In this document: positions 36,481 through 46,094 of the stretch, piece after piece
Position numbering within the stretch: the stretch's first letter is position 1
Layout of the letters: each line of letters starts with the position of its first letter
NCBI RefSeq assembly: GCF_029167625.1
Contig: NZ_CP119145.1
Span: 6,386,001-6,450,000, forward strand
Direction of reading: 5' to 3'
Origin: Streptomyces sp. AM 4-1-1
Lineage (GTDB): Bacteria > Actinomycetota > Actinomycetes > Streptomycetales > Streptomycetaceae
Length of the DNA: 64,000 nucleotides
The notes under the pieces: generated by a model
The model's database searches: none
The model's input: the letters and a program-made list of their open reading frames with translations, nothing else
What the model was told of the DNA's origin: nothing
Position numbers and translations under genes: made by a program

Positions 36481-36817
36481 ACACGGCGCCGAGCCCGGCC
36501 GCGACGCTCGCCGCGACGTTCGCGACCGCGTGGAACCGCGCGCCGTCCTCGGCCAGCCGCAGCGTCTCGTAACTGAACGTCGAGTACGTCGTGAGCGCCC
36601 CGCACAGTCCGGTGCCCACCAGCAGCTGTACGTGGGAGGAGGCGGCGCCCGCCGCCACGGCCCCGGTCAGCAGGCCCAGGACCAGCGAGCCGGCCACGTT
36701 GACCGCGAAGGTGCCCCAGGGGAAGACGCTGTCGTGCCGGCTCTGGACCGCCCGGTCGGTGAGATAGCGCAGCGGGGCGCCCACGGCGGCGCCGAGCACG
36801 ACCAGCAGCCAGTTCAC
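36443..36817 (-). CDS. crcB: CrcB/Fluc fluoride channel, copy 1
   Basis: 124 residues, the normal size of a Fluc subunit, with four membrane helices and the channel motifs [30 protein letters not shown] and [15 protein letters not shown] (TTYSTF filter). Fluc dimers pass fluoride out of the cell. The GTG start at 36817 overlaps the stop of the DUF190 gene (GTGA). With a second copy at 37152 it may form a heterodimer or provide redundancy. Confidence 0.93.
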   Translation of the reverse strand: MNWLLVVLGAAVGAPLRYLTDRAVQSRHDSVFPWGTFAVNVAGSLVLGLLTGAVAAGAASSHVQLLVGTGLCGALTTYSTFSYETLRLAEDGARFHAVANVAASVAAGLGAVFTGVALAEAVWV

Positions 36818-37155
36818 CCGCCGTCCTCCGCCCGTCCGGCAGGCCGGACGGCCTCGCACCGGTCGAGGACCACCATGCCCCCGGCGACCAGTTCGTCGAG
36901 CCGGGGAAGGAACGCCCGGACCTTCTCCTCGGTGTCCACGATCACGACTGCCACCGGCAGATCCTCACTGAGTGACAGCAGCCGCCGGGTGTGGACGAGG
37001 GACGAGGCGCCGAACCCCGCGATCCCCCGGAACGCACGCGCGCCCGCCACCCCCGCCCGGTGCGCGGTCTCCGTGTACAGCGGCTTGCGGTGCCATGTGT
37101 CGCTCTCGCCGACGAACACCGTCACCCGGAGCGCCGGGCCTGTCGGACACGTCAT
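36814..37155 (-). CDS. DUF190 (PII-like) protein
   Basis: 113 residues with the DUF190 pattern: [37 protein letters not shown] and [17 protein letters not shown]. The family has a PII-like ferredoxin fold and often sits beside CrcB, as here between two copies, overlapping each by four bases. A regulatory role in fluoride export is likely from context; the ligand is unknown. Confidence 0.88.
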   Translation of the reverse strand: MTCPTGPALRVTVFVGESDTWHRKPLYTETAHRAGVAGARAFRGIAGFGASSLVHTRRLLSLSEDLPVAVVIVDTEEKVRAFLPRLDELVAGGMVVLDRCEAVRPAGRAEDGG

Positions 37156-37649
37156 GACTGCCTCCACGCCAGTACGCGCCGCGTCGCCCACACAGCGCAC
37201 CACACGGCCCCGAGCGCCGCGAGGAGTGTCAGTTCCAGATACGCCACACCGGTACGGGCCCGGCCGTCGGCCACCAGACGCTCGAAGTCGACGGCGTACG
37301 TGGAGAACGTGGTGAATCCGCCGAGCACCCCCGTACCGAAGAACGGCCGCACCAGCCGGTGCGCCGCCCACACCTCGCTGATCACCACCATGAACACACC
37401 GATCACCGCGCAACCGGTCACGTTCACGAACAGTGTCGTCCACGGGAAACCGCCCGCTGCGGTCGGCCAGATCAGGGAGGCGCCGTAGCGGCCGGACGCG
37501 CCGGTCGCGCCGCCCGCCGCGATCACGGCGAGCACCGGCAGCGGGCTGTCACGCAATTCGCGCCGCTGCGCGGGCCTCGACAGATCGACATCGGGGTCGA
37601 CGGGCTCGTCGGCCCTCCGTGTTCCCGGGACCCTCATAGGCGTATCCAT
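37152..37649 (-). CDS. crcB: CrcB/Fluc fluoride channel, copy 2
   Basis: 165 residues: an unusual polar N-terminal extension of about 40 residues, then a Fluc domain with [29 protein letters not shown] and [15 protein letters not shown]. It heads the crcB-DUF190-crcB operon. The start is uncertain: ATG at 37649 has GGGAG directly before it, and an ATG four codons later is possible. Sequence differs from copy 1 enough that these are old paralogues, not a recent duplication. Confidence 0.9.
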   Translation of the reverse strand: MDTPMRVPGTRRADEPVDPDVDLSRPAQRRELRDSPLPVLAVIAAGGATGASGRYGASLIWPTAAGGFPWTTLFVNVTGCAVIGVFMVVISEVWAAHRLVRPFFGTGVLGGFTTFSTYAVDFERLVADGRARTGVAYLELTLLAALGAVWCAVWATRRVLAWRQS

Positions 37650-37663
37650 CTCCCACCCGCGCG

Positions 37664-37687
37664 GTGCCCGCTCGCACGAGCGGGCAC
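37664..37687. repeat. Inverted repeat upstream of the fluoride operon
   Basis: An 11-bp perfect inverted repeat (GTGCCCGCTCG with CGAGCGGGCAC, two central bases) lies 15 bases before the operon's first start codon. It may be an attenuator hairpin or an operator. I could not match the fluoride-riboswitch consensus here. Confidence 0.5.
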
Positions 37688-37898
37688 GACTGATCGCAAG
37701 CAGGGACCGTTGGCGGCGTCCGTGCCGCGGTTCGGGTACGGCGGGCCCCACCGCCGCGCGACTGCCACGGGGGCGGTCGCACTCAATTTTAACCCGGGCG
37801 GACCGGGGCCCGCAGGCCGCTTCCGAGGAGGGCCGGGAACGCGGACGGCCGCCGCACCCGGGCGCGGTGCGGCCCGGTCCGGCGCCGTCTCGGCGGCT

Positions 37899-38732
37899 TC
37901 AGGCCCCGGCCCCGCCGCGCAGAGCCTCCAGGACGCGCCGGGCCGTCGCCTCGTCCCGGGCCGCCGTGAACGGCAGGGCGTTGCCGCCGGTGATGCGGAA
38001 CGGCTCACCGGAGAGCGTGGACTGGGTGCCGCCCGCCTCGGTCACCAGCAGCAGACCCGCCGCGTGGTCCCAGGCGAACTCCCAGTTGAACGCCAGGGCG
38101 TCCAGATCACCACGGGCGACGGCGAGGTATTCGAGCCCCGCAGAGCCGCACGGGCGGGCGTCGACGCCCTCGGTGCACAGGCCGAGCAGGGCGCGTTTCT
38201 GGTCGTCGGTCGTGTAGTCCGGGTGGGACATCGCCACCCGCAGGTCGGCCCCCGGCACGGGCGAACCGGCCCGCACCGGTTCCCCGTCGAGCACCGCTCC
38301 CCGGCCACGGACGGCGACGGCCATCGTGTCCAGGGCGGCGGCGTACGTCCACGACGCGAGCACCTCGCCCCGCTGGGCGAGCGCCACCAGGGTGCAGAAG
38401 CCCGCTTCCCCGGCCACGAACTGACGGGTCCCGTCGACCGGGTCGACGATCCACACGGGGGCGTCGCCCCCCAGCGCCTCGTACACCTCCGGATCGGCGT
38501 GGACCGCTTCCTCGCCGACGACCACGGAGCCGGGCAGCAGCGCGGTGAGGGACGCGGTGAGGTGTTCCTCGGCGAGCCGGTCGGCGGCGGTGACCAGATC
38601 GTGCGGACCGCTCTTCTCGGAGATCTCGTGCGCGGCGAGCCGTCGGTAGCGCGGCATGATCTCGGCGGCGGCGGCCGCGCGGATCGCCGCCTCGATCTCG
38701 GTCAGGTCCCCGGCGAGGAAGTCATCGATCAT
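37899..38732 (-). CDS. Inositol-monophosphatase-family phosphatase
   Basis: 277 residues with the three metal-binding motifs of the family: GEEA, WIVDPVDGTRQF and FAWDHAAG. Mg2+-dependent; likely substrates are inositol phosphate, histidinol phosphate or 3'-phosphoadenosine 5'-phosphate. Streptomyces histidinol-phosphate phosphatase (HisN) belongs to this group, so that is a realistic alternative. The ATG at 38732 begins right at the homology. It is divergent from the oxidoreductase at 38995. Confidence 0.88.
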   Translation of the reverse strand: MIDDFLAGDLTEIEAAIRAAAAAEIMPRYRRLAAHEISEKSGPHDLVTAADRLAEEHLTASLTALLPGSVVVGEEAVHADPEVYEALGGDAPVWIVDPVDGTRQFVAGEAGFCTLVALAQRGEVLASWTYAAALDTMAVAVRGRGAVLDGEPVRAGSPVPGADLRVAMSHPDYTTDDQKRALLGLCTEGVDARPCGSAGLEYLAVARGDLDALAFNWEFAWDHAAGLLLVTEAGGTQSTLSGEPFRITGGNALPFTAARDEATARRVLEALRGGAGA

Positions 38733-38994
38733 GCGCCCAGCTAAGCATGACCGTGCCCCGGCACGGCCGCCGGGGAAGCCCCGTGACCGACCTGACCGGG
38801 CGTTTTCACCGCCCGCCGGGGAGCACGGCCCGGCCCCGGCCGCGGCGGACGGATGCGACACCCGTGCAGTGCGTTCCGCGCCGTTCCCGGCCTGAGGGGG
38901 CGGGCCCCGGCGGGCGGGGGCTACCCTCGCACCACTGTCAGGGCCTCGGAATATCCTGGGTTCCCTGGCCGTCGGCTGACGAAGGAGCCCGAAG

Positions 38995-40410
38995 GTGCCG
39001 TCGATGCTCGATGCTGTCGTCGTGGGGGCGGGACCCAACGGGCTGACCGCCGCCGTCGAACTCGCCCGCAGGGGCTTCGCGGTGGAGGTGTTCGAGGCGG
39101 CCGGGACCGTCGGGGGCGGGGCCCGTACCGAACAGCTCACGCTGCCCGGCTTCCACCACGACTCCTGCTCCGCCGTGCACCCCCTCGCCATAGGATCGCC
39201 CGCCTTCGACGCGATGCCGCTGGCCCGGCACGGTCTGGAGTGGCTGCACCCCGAGCTGGCACTGGCCCACCCGTTCCCCGACGGCACGGCCGCGGTCCTC
39301 ACCGGTTCGGTGGGGGAGACCGCGATGTCGCTGGGGCCACGGGACGCGGGGGCGTACCGCCGGTTCGTCTCCCCGTACCTCGGCCACTGGGAGACCCTGG
39401 CCGCCGACTTCCTCCGTACACCGTGGGACGGACCGCCCACCGATCCGTACCGCTGGGCGCGCTTCGGGCTGACCGCGGTCCAGCCCGTCACCTGGACCTC
39501 CCGCCGTTTCCGGGACGAGCGGGCGCGCGGGCTGTTCGCCGGGCTCGCCGCCCACGCCATCGCGCCCAACGGCGGCATCGCCACCGCCGGGATCGCCCTC
39601 CTCTTCGCGCTCGCGGCGCACGAGCGCGGCTGGCCGGTGCCGCGCGGCGGTTCACAGGCCATCTCGGACGCCCTCGCCTCGTACCTACGGGAGCAGGGCG
39701 GCGTGATCCGTACCGGCACCGAGGTCAAGCGACTCGACGAACTGCCTCCCGCGCGCGCGTACGTCTTCGACACCTCACCGACCGCGCTGGCCCGCATCGC
39801 CGGCCTCGGCAACGCCTACCGCGGCTACCGGTACGGCGCCTCCGCCTTCAAGATCGACTACGCGCTGTCGGGTCCCGTCCCCTGGACCGCGGAGGAGGCC
39901 CGGCGGGCCGGCACGGTCCATGTCGGCTCCGGCGCGGCGGAGATCGACGCGGCTCTGAGCGCCGCCGTCGCGGGCCGCGACCCGAGCGTGCCGTTCCTCA
40001 TCACCGCCCAGCCCAGCCTGACCGACCCGTCCCGGGCCCCCGAGGGCCGCCACGTCTTCTGGGCGTACGGGCACGTCCCGGCGGGCTGGGAGGGCGACGC
40101 GACCGAGGCCGTCGAGCGTCAGCTGGAGCGCTTCGCGCCCGGCTTCCGCGATCTGGTCCTCGCCCGCGCGGTCGCCGGTCCGCCCCGACTGGCCGCGCGC
40201 AACGCCAACTACGTCGACGGCGACATCGCCTGCGGTGCCTTCGCCGGGCTCCAGACCGTCATCCGTCCCAAGCTGGCCCGGGTGCCGTACGCCACCGCGC
40301 ACCCCGCGGTGTTCATCTGCTCCTCCGCCACTCCGCCCGGCCCCGGCGTGCACGGCATGTCGGGCCACCACGCGGCGAAGGCGGTCTGGCGCCGTCTCCG
40401 GGCGGCCTGA
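38995..40410 (+). CDS. Phytoene-desaturase-like FAD oxidoreductase
   Basis: 471 residues. The N-terminal FAD motif is [20 protein letters not shown], followed by [14 protein letters not shown], and the C-terminal motif is [14 protein letters not shown]. This pattern is that of the phytoene dehydrogenase/PYROXD2-like amine-oxidase superfamily. The substrate is unknown; there are no carotenoid genes nearby. The start is GTG at 38995 with GAAGGAG upstream; an ATG three codons on is possible. Confidence 0.85.
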   Translation: MPSMLDAVVVGAGPNGLTAAVELARRGFAVEVFEAAGTVGGGARTEQLTLPGFHHDSCSAVHPLAIGSPAFDAMPLARHGLEWLHPELALAHPFPDGTAAVLTGSVGETAMSLGPRDAGAYRRFVSPYLGHWETLAADFLRTPWDGPPTDPYRWARFGLTAVQPVTWTSRRFRDERARGLFAGLAAHAIAPNGGIATAGIALLFALAAHERGWPVPRGGSQAISDALASYLREQGGVIRTGTEVKRLDELPPARAYVFDTSPTALARIAGLGNAYRGYRYGASAFKIDYALSGPVPWTAEEARRAGTVHVGSGAAEIDAALSAAVAGRDPSVPFLITAQPSLTDPSRAPEGRHVFWAYGHVPAGWEGDATEAVERQLERFAPGFRDLVLARAVAGPPRLAARNANYVDGDIACGAFAGLQTVIRPKLARVPYATAHPAVFICSSATPPGPGVHGMSGHHAAKAVWRRLRAA

Positions 40411-40468
40411 CGCCGGGCGACCGGGGCCCTGTGGCGCGCGGGGGCCCGGTAGCGGGCACCGACGTTCG

Positions 40469-41161
40469 TCACACGGCTCGCACCCAGGTGTAGCGGTGCT
40501 CGGGACGGCCGGTCTCGCCGTATCTGAGCGAGAGACTGATGTGACCGGTGCGCTCCAGGTGTTTGAGATAGCGCTGGGCGGTGGAGCGGCTGACCCCGGT
40601 GCGCTCGGCGACCTCATGGGAGGAGAGCGGGTGGTCGGCACCACCCAGGACGCGGCGGATGAGGGCGACGGTGGCCACGGAGTGGCCCTTGGGCAGCTCG
40701 GCGCCGGGGTCCTCGGAGATCCTGAACGCGCTGAAGATCCGGTCCACCTGCTCCTGCCCGGCCTCACCACGGCCTCCGACGCCTTCGAGCGTGCGGCGCA
40801 GTGACGCGTACCCCTCCAGCCGGGAGCGCAGCCCCGCGAAGCTGAACGGCTTGACGAGGTACTGCACCGCGCCGTGGCGCAGCGCGGCCTGGACCGTCGT
40901 CAGACTGCGGTCGGCCGTCACCATGATCACATCGGCGTGGTGGCCGAGCCGGCGCATCCGGCTGACCAGGGTCAGACCCGTCTCGTCCGGCAGATAGTGG
41001 TCGAGCAGGACGAGGTCGATCCGGGTGCTCTCCAGAGTGGCCAGCGCCTGGGCCGCGGTGTGCGCGCGGGCGGCGACCCGGAAGCCCGGCACCCGTGCCA
41101 CGTACGCGGAGTTGATCTCGGCGACCCGGAAGTCGTCGTCCACGACCAGTACCTCGATCAT
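40469..41161 (-). CDS. CitB/DcuR-type response regulator
   Basis: 230 residues: receiver domain with VVDDDFRVAEINS, phospho-acceptor in LVLLDHYLPDETG and Lys in YLVKPFSFAGLRSRL; a linker; then a C-terminal helix-turn-helix with HEVAERTGVSRSTAQRYLKHLE. This is the organisation of regulators for citrate, fumarate and other carboxylates. The start overlaps the kinase stop by four bases (41158-41161). The likely target is the divergent ABC transporter 2 kb away. Confidence 0.92.
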   Translation of the reverse strand: MIEVLVVDDDFRVAEINSAYVARVPGFRVAARAHTAAQALATLESTRIDLVLLDHYLPDETGLTLVSRMRRLGHHADVIMVTADRSLTTVQAALRHGAVQYLVKPFSFAGLRSRLEGYASLRRTLEGVGGRGEAGQEQVDRIFSAFRISEDPGAELPKGHSVATVALIRRVLGGADHPLSSHEVAERTGVSRSTAQRYLKHLERTGHISLSLRYGETGRPEHRYTWVRAV

Positions 41162-43032
41162 CGTGGGTCTCCTGCGGCTGTGAGCCGTTCCGCTCCGGTG
41201 GGGACTTCCGCCGGGGGCGGGCCGAGGGCTTCGGGCAGGACGACGGTGAACACCGCGCCGCCGCCCGCGCGGGCGGTGACCCGGGCGCTGCCCCCGTACC
41301 GCTCGGCGAGGCGGCGCACCAGGGCGAGGCCGAGACCGCGCCCGCGCTGGAAGGCGGGCGGGACGGGCAAGAGGACCGGTCCGGCGGGCGGACCGGGCAA
41401 CAGGGCCGGCCCGGTGGGCGGGACGGACAACGGTGCCGCTCCGGCGGGCGGATCGGACAGGCCGGGCGGATCGGACAGCGGTGAGAGACGGGACAGTGCC
41501 GGTCCGGCGGGCGGGACCCACCCGGGGGCCGCGTCGGCGGACGGCAGGGTGGCGTACGCCGGCGGGGGAGCGGTGGGGCGGCCGGGACCCTTCGTCGACC
41601 AGCCCTCCGTGAAGATCCGCTCGCGCCGCTCGGGCGGTACGCCCGGACCGGTGTCCGAGACCCGGAGCACCATGGTGGTGTGCTCGGCCCGCAGCTCGAC
41701 CTCGACCGACGGATCGGTCCCGAGCCGGTCGGCGACGGCGTCCAGCGCGTTGTCGATGAGGTTGCCGAGCACGGTCACCGGATCACGTGGGTCGACCACC
41801 CGGTCCGGCAGCAGCGTCGACGCGGACACCCGCAGGGCGACACCCCGTTCGGCGGCGACCGCCGCCTTCCCGACGAGCAGGGCCGAGAGCAACGGGTCGT
41901 GCACCCGCTCGGCGATCCGTTCCCCGGCGGCCCGGTGGATGTCGGCCACCTCCGCCACGTACTCCACCGCCGTCCCGTACCGGCCCAGTTCGAGCAGTCC
42001 GAGCACGGTGTGCAGCCGGTTGGCGTGTTCGTGGTCCTGGGCGCGCAGCGCGTCCAGCAGCCCCTGCGTGCTGTCCAGCTCCCTCCCCAGCAGCTCCAGT
42101 TCCGTACGGTCCCGGAGCGTCACCACGGCCCCGCCGTCACCGGTCGGCATCCGGTTGACGACGAGCACCCGGCCGCCGCTCACCGTGAGGAGGTCGGCTC
42201 CGGCCACATGTCCGGCCAGCACCTCCCTGGTGCGCCCCGGCGGAAGGATCTCGGTGAGCGTACGGCCGGGGGCGTCCGCGCCGAGCCCCAGCAGCCGCCC
42301 CGCCTCGTCGTTGACCAGCCGGACCCGGCCGTTCCCGTCGCACGCGACGACGCCCTCGCGGACCCCGTGCAGCATGGCCTCGCGCTCGTCGAGCAGAGCC
42401 GATATGTCGGTGAACGCGATCCCGTGCGTCCGGCGGCGCAGCCTCCGGGAGACCGCGACCGCGACCAGCGCGCCCACGGAGAGTGCCACCCCCGCGCAGA
42501 GCAGGAGCCCCGGTACGGCGTCGATCAGCCGTTCCCGCACGCTGGCGTACGGGATGCCGGCCGACACCGCGCCGATGATCCGGCCGTCGTCGTCGTACAG
42601 CGGCACCTTGGCACGGGCCGAGCGGCCCAGCGTGCCGTTGTCGATCTCCCTGATCTCATGCCCGGCGAGCGCGGCACTCGGGTCGGTGGAGACCCGTCTG
42701 CCGATCTCCGACGCCGTGGTGTGGGACCAGCGCACGCCACGGGTGTCCATCACCACCACGTACAGCGCCCGGGTGGACCGGCGGATCTCCTCGGCCTCGC
42801 TCTGCACCGGGCCGTTCACGCTCGGCTCGGTGGCGGCCAGTTCCCGGGGGATGTCCGGATCGGCTGCGGTGGTCTGCGCGATGGCGAGGGCCCGCAGCAT
42901 GGCCTCGTCGTCCAGCTCGGACGCCAGCGGCGCGAGGAAGAGCCCGGTGGCCAGCACCATCACCCCGGTGGTGATGGCCAGCTGCACCATCAGGACCTGG
43001 CCGGAAACCCGTCGGGGCCAGCACACGCGCAT
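41158..43032 (-). CDS. CitA/DcuS-type sensor histidine kinase with repeat-expanded ATP lid
   Basis: 624 residues: membrane helix, extracytoplasmic sensor domain (about 35-165), second helix, PAS domain, and a DcuS-type kinase core with phospho-acceptor in DHEHANRLHTVLGLLELG and N box GNLIDNALDAV. Between the F box (FTEGWSTKG) and the final G box (RGLGLALV) sits about 78 extra residues, Pro-rich and built of decapeptide repeats such as LLPGPPAGPV. In relatives these boxes are almost adjacent. The insertion is encoded by a 30-bp tandem repeat. The kinase probably senses a carboxylate-like ligand for the neighbouring transporter. Confidence 0.9.
   Translation of the reverse strand: MRVCWPRRVSGQVLMVQLAITTGVMVLATGLFLAPLASELDDEAMLRALAIAQTTAADPDIPRELAATEPSVNGPVQSEAEEIRRSTRALYVVVMDTRGVRWSHTTASEIGRRVSTDPSAALAGHEIREIDNGTLGRSARAKVPLYDDDGRIIGAVSAGIPYASVRERLIDAVPGLLLCAGVALSVGALVAVAVSRRLRRRTHGIAFTDISALLDEREAMLHGVREGVVACDGNGRVRLVNDEAGRLLGLGADAPGRTLTEILPPGRTREVLAGHVAGADLLTVSGGRVLVVNRMPTGDGGAVVTLRDRTELELLGRELDSTQGLLDALRAQDHEHANRLHTVLGLLELGRYGTAVEYVAEVADIHRAAGERIAERVHDPLLSALLVGKAAVAAERGVALRVSASTLLPDRVVDPRDPVTVLGNLIDNALDAVADRLGTDPSVEVELRAEHTTMVLRVSDTGPGVPPERRERIFTEGWSTKGPGRPTAPPPAYATLPSADAAPGWVPPAGPALSRLSPLSDPPGLSDPPAGAAPLSVPPTGPALLPGPPAGPVLLPVPPAFQRGRGLGLALVRRLAERYGGSARVTARAGGGAVFTVVLPEALGPPPAEVPTGAERLTAAGDPR
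41341..41520. repeat. 30-bp tandem repeats inside the sensor-kinase gene
   Basis: Imperfect 30-bp units sharing GGCGGGCGG-type cores begin at about 41341, 41371, 41401 and 41431, with degenerate copies up to 41520. They keep frame and encode the Pro-rich decapeptides of the kinase ATP lid. Confidence 0.75.
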
Positions 43033-43263
43033 GTGATCCTCCCCGGCTTCTTCGGACTGGCGTCACGTGGTGGGAACCGGACACGGCCACGCGGCTTCGC
43101 TGTGCACGCAACGTAAGCCCAGGGAGGGCCGCTGCCCAGCCCCCCACCACGCATTTGTCGCTCCGGCGTGAGCAGAACGAGCAGAACGAGGTCTGCGCTC
43201 ACAAGAGGAGGTTGCGCCCACAAGACTGCCCGGCGGGCCCGGACGCTCCTAGCGTCCCGCCCC

Positions 43264-44079
43264 ATGAGCAGTCACACGAGCCCCGCCATCGAGCTGCGGG
43301 GAACGAGCAAGGCGTTCCGGACCCCGTCAGGAGCGCTCCACACCGCGGTGCGGGACCTGGACCTCGTCGTCGGACGCGGCGAGTTCGTCGCCGTCGTCGG
43401 GCCCACCGGATGCGGCAAGTCCACCACGCTCACCCTGGTGAGCGGCATGGAGGAACCCACCGAGGGCGAGGTGCTGGTCGGCGGGGAGCCGGTGACCGGC
43501 ATCGGTGACCGGATCGGATTCGTCTTCCAGCAGGACGCCGTCTTTCCCTGGCGCACCGTTCTCTCCAACGTCATGGCGGGCCCCCGCTTCCGCGGCGCGC
43601 CCAAGGCCGAGGCGAGGGAACGGGCCCGCGCCTGGCTGGACCGGGTCGGGCTGGCGTCCTTCGAGGACCGCTACCCGCACCAGTTGTCCGGCGGTCAGCG
43701 CAAACGGGTCGCGCTCGCCGCGACCTTCGTCAACGACCCCGAGATCCTGCTGATGGACGAGCCGTTCTCCGCGCTCGACGTCCAGACCCGTGCGCTGATG
43801 TCCGACGAACTGCTCGACCTGTGGGCGGGCACCGGCGCCTCGGTCGTCTTCGTCACCCACGACCTGGAGGAGTCGATCGCGCTCGCCGACAAGGTCGTCG
43901 TCATGACGGCCGGTCCCGCCACCGTCAAGGAGGTCTTCACGATCGACCTGCCCCGCCCGCGCAAGGTGGAGTCGGTGCGGCTGGAGCCCCGGTTCGTCGA
44001 GATCTACCGGGAGATCTGGTCCTCGCTCGGCGAAGAGGTCCGCGTCACCCGCGAGAGAGGTGCCACCGATGCCGTCTGA
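43264..44079 (+). CDS. ABC transporter ATPase (nitrate/sulfonate/taurine type)
   Basis: 271 residues: Walker A GPTGCGKSTT, Q loop VFQQDAVFPWRT, signature LSGGQRKRVALA, Walker B ILLMDEPFSALD and switch His in FVTHDLEES. It belongs to the SsuB/TauB/NrtD group. The ATG at 43264 begins at domain homology. The permease gene starts inside its last codons, and a binding protein follows, so the importer is complete. It is divergent from the CitA-type kinase gene with a 230-base promoter gap between them. Confidence 0.93.
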   Translation: MSSHTSPAIELRGTSKAFRTPSGALHTAVRDLDLVVGRGEFVAVVGPTGCGKSTTLTLVSGMEEPTEGEVLVGGEPVTGIGDRIGFVFQQDAVFPWRTVLSNVMAGPRFRGAPKAEARERARAWLDRVGLASFEDRYPHQLSGGQRKRVALAATFVNDPEILLMDEPFSALDVQTRALMSDELLDLWAGTGASVVFVTHDLEESIALADKVVVMTAGPATVKEVFTIDLPRPRKVESVRLEPRFVEIYREIWSSLGEEVRVTRERGATDAV

Positions 44080-44986
44080 GACCGCCCCCACCACCACCGC
44101 CGCCACGGCGAAGGCCGCGGCCGGCCCCCCGGCCGGCGCCGACGGGAATTCCCCCGGCGCCGGAGGCGAGCGCACCGAGGCCAGGGTGCGCGCCGCCCGC
44201 AACCGCGCCCTCCTGGTCCACACCTCCCGGGTGCTGCTGCTCATCGGGCTGCTCGGACTGTGGGAGTGGCTGGCCAGAACCGCCGTCGTCGACCCCTTCA
44301 ACTTCTCGATGCCCTCGAAGATCTGGGACCAGATGTCCCAGTGGGCACTGCACGGCACCCCGCAGGGCTCCTTGTGGGAGCAGATCTGGTACACGCTGTA
44401 CGAGGCACTCGTCGGCTGGATCATCGGAGTCCTCTGCGGAGTGGTACTGGGCATCGCGCTCGGCCGGATACGCTTCCTCGCCGATGTGCTCGGCCCGTAC
44501 GTGAAGGTGCTCAACGCGCTGCCGCGCATCGTGCTCGCCCCGATCTTCCTCATCTGGTTCGGGCTCGGTCCCGCCTCGAAGATCGCCTCGGCGGTCGTAC
44601 TGGTCTTCTTCCCGGTCTTCTTCAACGCCTTCCAGGGGGCCAGGGAGGTCAACCGCGATCTGGTCGCCAACGCCCGGATACTCGGCGCGAGCAACCGGCA
44701 GGTCACCCTTCAGGTCGTCATCCCGTCCGCCACCTCGTGGATCTTCACCAGCCTCCACGTCAGCTTCGGCTTCGCCCTGATCGGCGCGATCGTCGGCGAG
44801 TACATCGGCGCCACCAAGGGCATCGGCCTCCTCGTCTCGGCCTCGCAGGGCACGTTCAACGCCGCCGGGGTCTACGCGGCGATGGTGGTCCTCGCCGTCG
44901 TCGCGCTGTTCGCCGAAGGCATCCTCTCCTTCCTGGAGAAGAAGCTCTTCCGCTGGCGCCCGGTCGAAGCGGGCGACAACCGCTGA
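44069..44986 (+). CDS. ABC transporter permease (SsuC/TauC type)
   Basis: 305 residues: a polar Ala/Thr/Gly-rich tail of about 50 residues, then six helices with the family's EAA-type loop around GASNRQVTLQVVIPSATSWIF and GEYIGATKGIGLLV. The ATG at 44069 has GAGAGAGG nine bases upstream; a GTG at 44060 is possible. It overlaps the ATPase gene by 11 bases. Confidence 0.92.
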   Translation: MPSETAPTTTAATAKAAAGPPAGADGNSPGAGGERTEARVRAARNRALLVHTSRVLLLIGLLGLWEWLARTAVVDPFNFSMPSKIWDQMSQWALHGTPQGSLWEQIWYTLYEALVGWIIGVLCGVVLGIALGRIRFLADVLGPYVKVLNALPRIVLAPIFLIWFGLGPASKIASAVVLVFFPVFFNAFQGAREVNRDLVANARILGASNRQVTLQVVIPSATSWIFTSLHVSFGFALIGAIVGEYIGATKGIGLLVSASQGTFNAAGVYAAMVVLAVVALFAEGILSFLEKKLFRWRPVEAGDNR

Positions 44987-45068
44987 CCCCCGCATCACCC
45001 CCACCCGCACCGCCCTCCCTTCCGCACCGCCGCCCGCACCTCACGGTCTTCTTCCCAAGGACGTCACC

Positions 45069-46094
45069 ATGCGCAGTCAGCTCAGAGCCCCCGCAGCCGC
45101 GCTCGCCGCGATGCTCACCCTCGGCACCCTCACCGCCTGCGGCGGCTCCCCCTCCTCGAAGGGCGGCGGCCAGGTCAAGATCATGGTCGGCGGCCTGGAC
45201 AAGGTCATCTACCTTCCCGCGATGCTCACCCAGAAGCTCGGCTACTTCGAGGACGAGGGCGTGGACGTCCAGCTCCTCACCGAACCGGCCGGCGTGCAGG
45301 CCACCACGGCGCTCGTCTCCGGCGACGTACAGGGTGTGGTCGGCTTCTACGACCACACCCTCGACCTCCAGGTGAAGGGCAAGAACGTCGAATCCGTCGT
45401 GCAGTTCTCGCACGCGTCGGGAGAGGTCGAGGTCGTCTCCACCAAGGCGGCGGGGGACATCACGTCCCCCGAGGACTTCAAGGGCAAGAAGCTCGGCGTC
45501 ACCGGCCTCGGCTCGTCCACCGACTTCCTGACCAAGTACCTCGCGGTCAAGAACGGCGTCGGTACGGAGGACTTCACGACCGTCGCGGTCGGCGCCGGAC
45601 AGCCCTTCATCGCGGCGCTCCAGCAGAACTCCATCCAGGGCGGCATGACCACCGATCCCACCGTCGCCCAGCTCCTGGACAAGAAGCTGGGCAAGATCCT
45701 CATCGACATGCGGACGCCCGAAGGCTCCAAGAAGGCGCTCGGCGGCCCCTACCCCTCCTCCAGCCTCTACATGAACACCGACTGGGTGAACGGCAACAAG
45801 GAGACGGTGCAGAAACTGGCCGACGCCTTCGTGAAGACCCTGAAGTGGATGTCCACCCACTCCCCGGAGGAGATCGCCGCCAAGATGCCCACCGACTACG
45901 CCCAGGGCGGCAAGGAGCTGTACGTGCGGTCGATCGGGAGCACCCTGCCGATGTTCACCGAGGACGGGGTCATGCCCGCCGACGGCCCCGAGACCGTGGA
46001 GCGGGTCCTGAAGGCGTTCAACCCGAACCTCAAGAACGCCAAGGTCGACCTGAGCAGGACGTACACCACCGAGTTCGTGAAGAAGGCCGGCTGA
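45069..46094 (+). CDS. NMT1/THI5-type substrate-binding lipoprotein
   Basis: 341 residues. The signal ends in a lipobox (LTAC), so the mature protein should be lipid-anchored outside the cell. The fold has KIMVGGLDKVIYLPAMLTQKLGYFEDEGVDVQL at its start and GLGSSTDF in the ligand cleft, typical of SsuA/TauA/NMT1-like proteins for sulfonates, taurine, pyrimidines or aromatic acids. It completes the ABC importer. The ligand is not readable; a CitA-type sensor nearby points to an organic acid. Confidence 0.9.
   Translation: MRSQLRAPAAALAAMLTLGTLTACGGSPSSKGGGQVKIMVGGLDKVIYLPAMLTQKLGYFEDEGVDVQLLTEPAGVQATTALVSGDVQGVVGFYDHTLDLQVKGKNVESVVQFSHASGEVEVVSTKAAGDITSPEDFKGKKLGVTGLGSSTDFLTKYLAVKNGVGTEDFTTVAVGAGQPFIAALQQNSIQGGMTTDPTVAQLLDKKLGKILIDMRTPEGSKKALGGPYPSSSLYMNTDWVNGNKETVQKLADAFVKTLKWMSTHSPEEIAAKMPTDYAQGGKELYVRSIGSTLPMFTEDGVMPADGPETVERVLKAFNPNLKNAKVDLSRTYTTEFVKKAG

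Noticed and set aside
37650..37800. Fluoride (crcB) riboswitch upstream of the fluoride-channel operon
   Set aside because: I looked for the conserved pseudoknot strands but found only a GC-rich inverted repeat; the consensus is not met by eye.
38995..40410. Carotenoid biosynthesis gene
   Set aside because: The protein is only phytoene-desaturase-like; no phytoene synthase, cyclase or prenyl synthase lies nearby.
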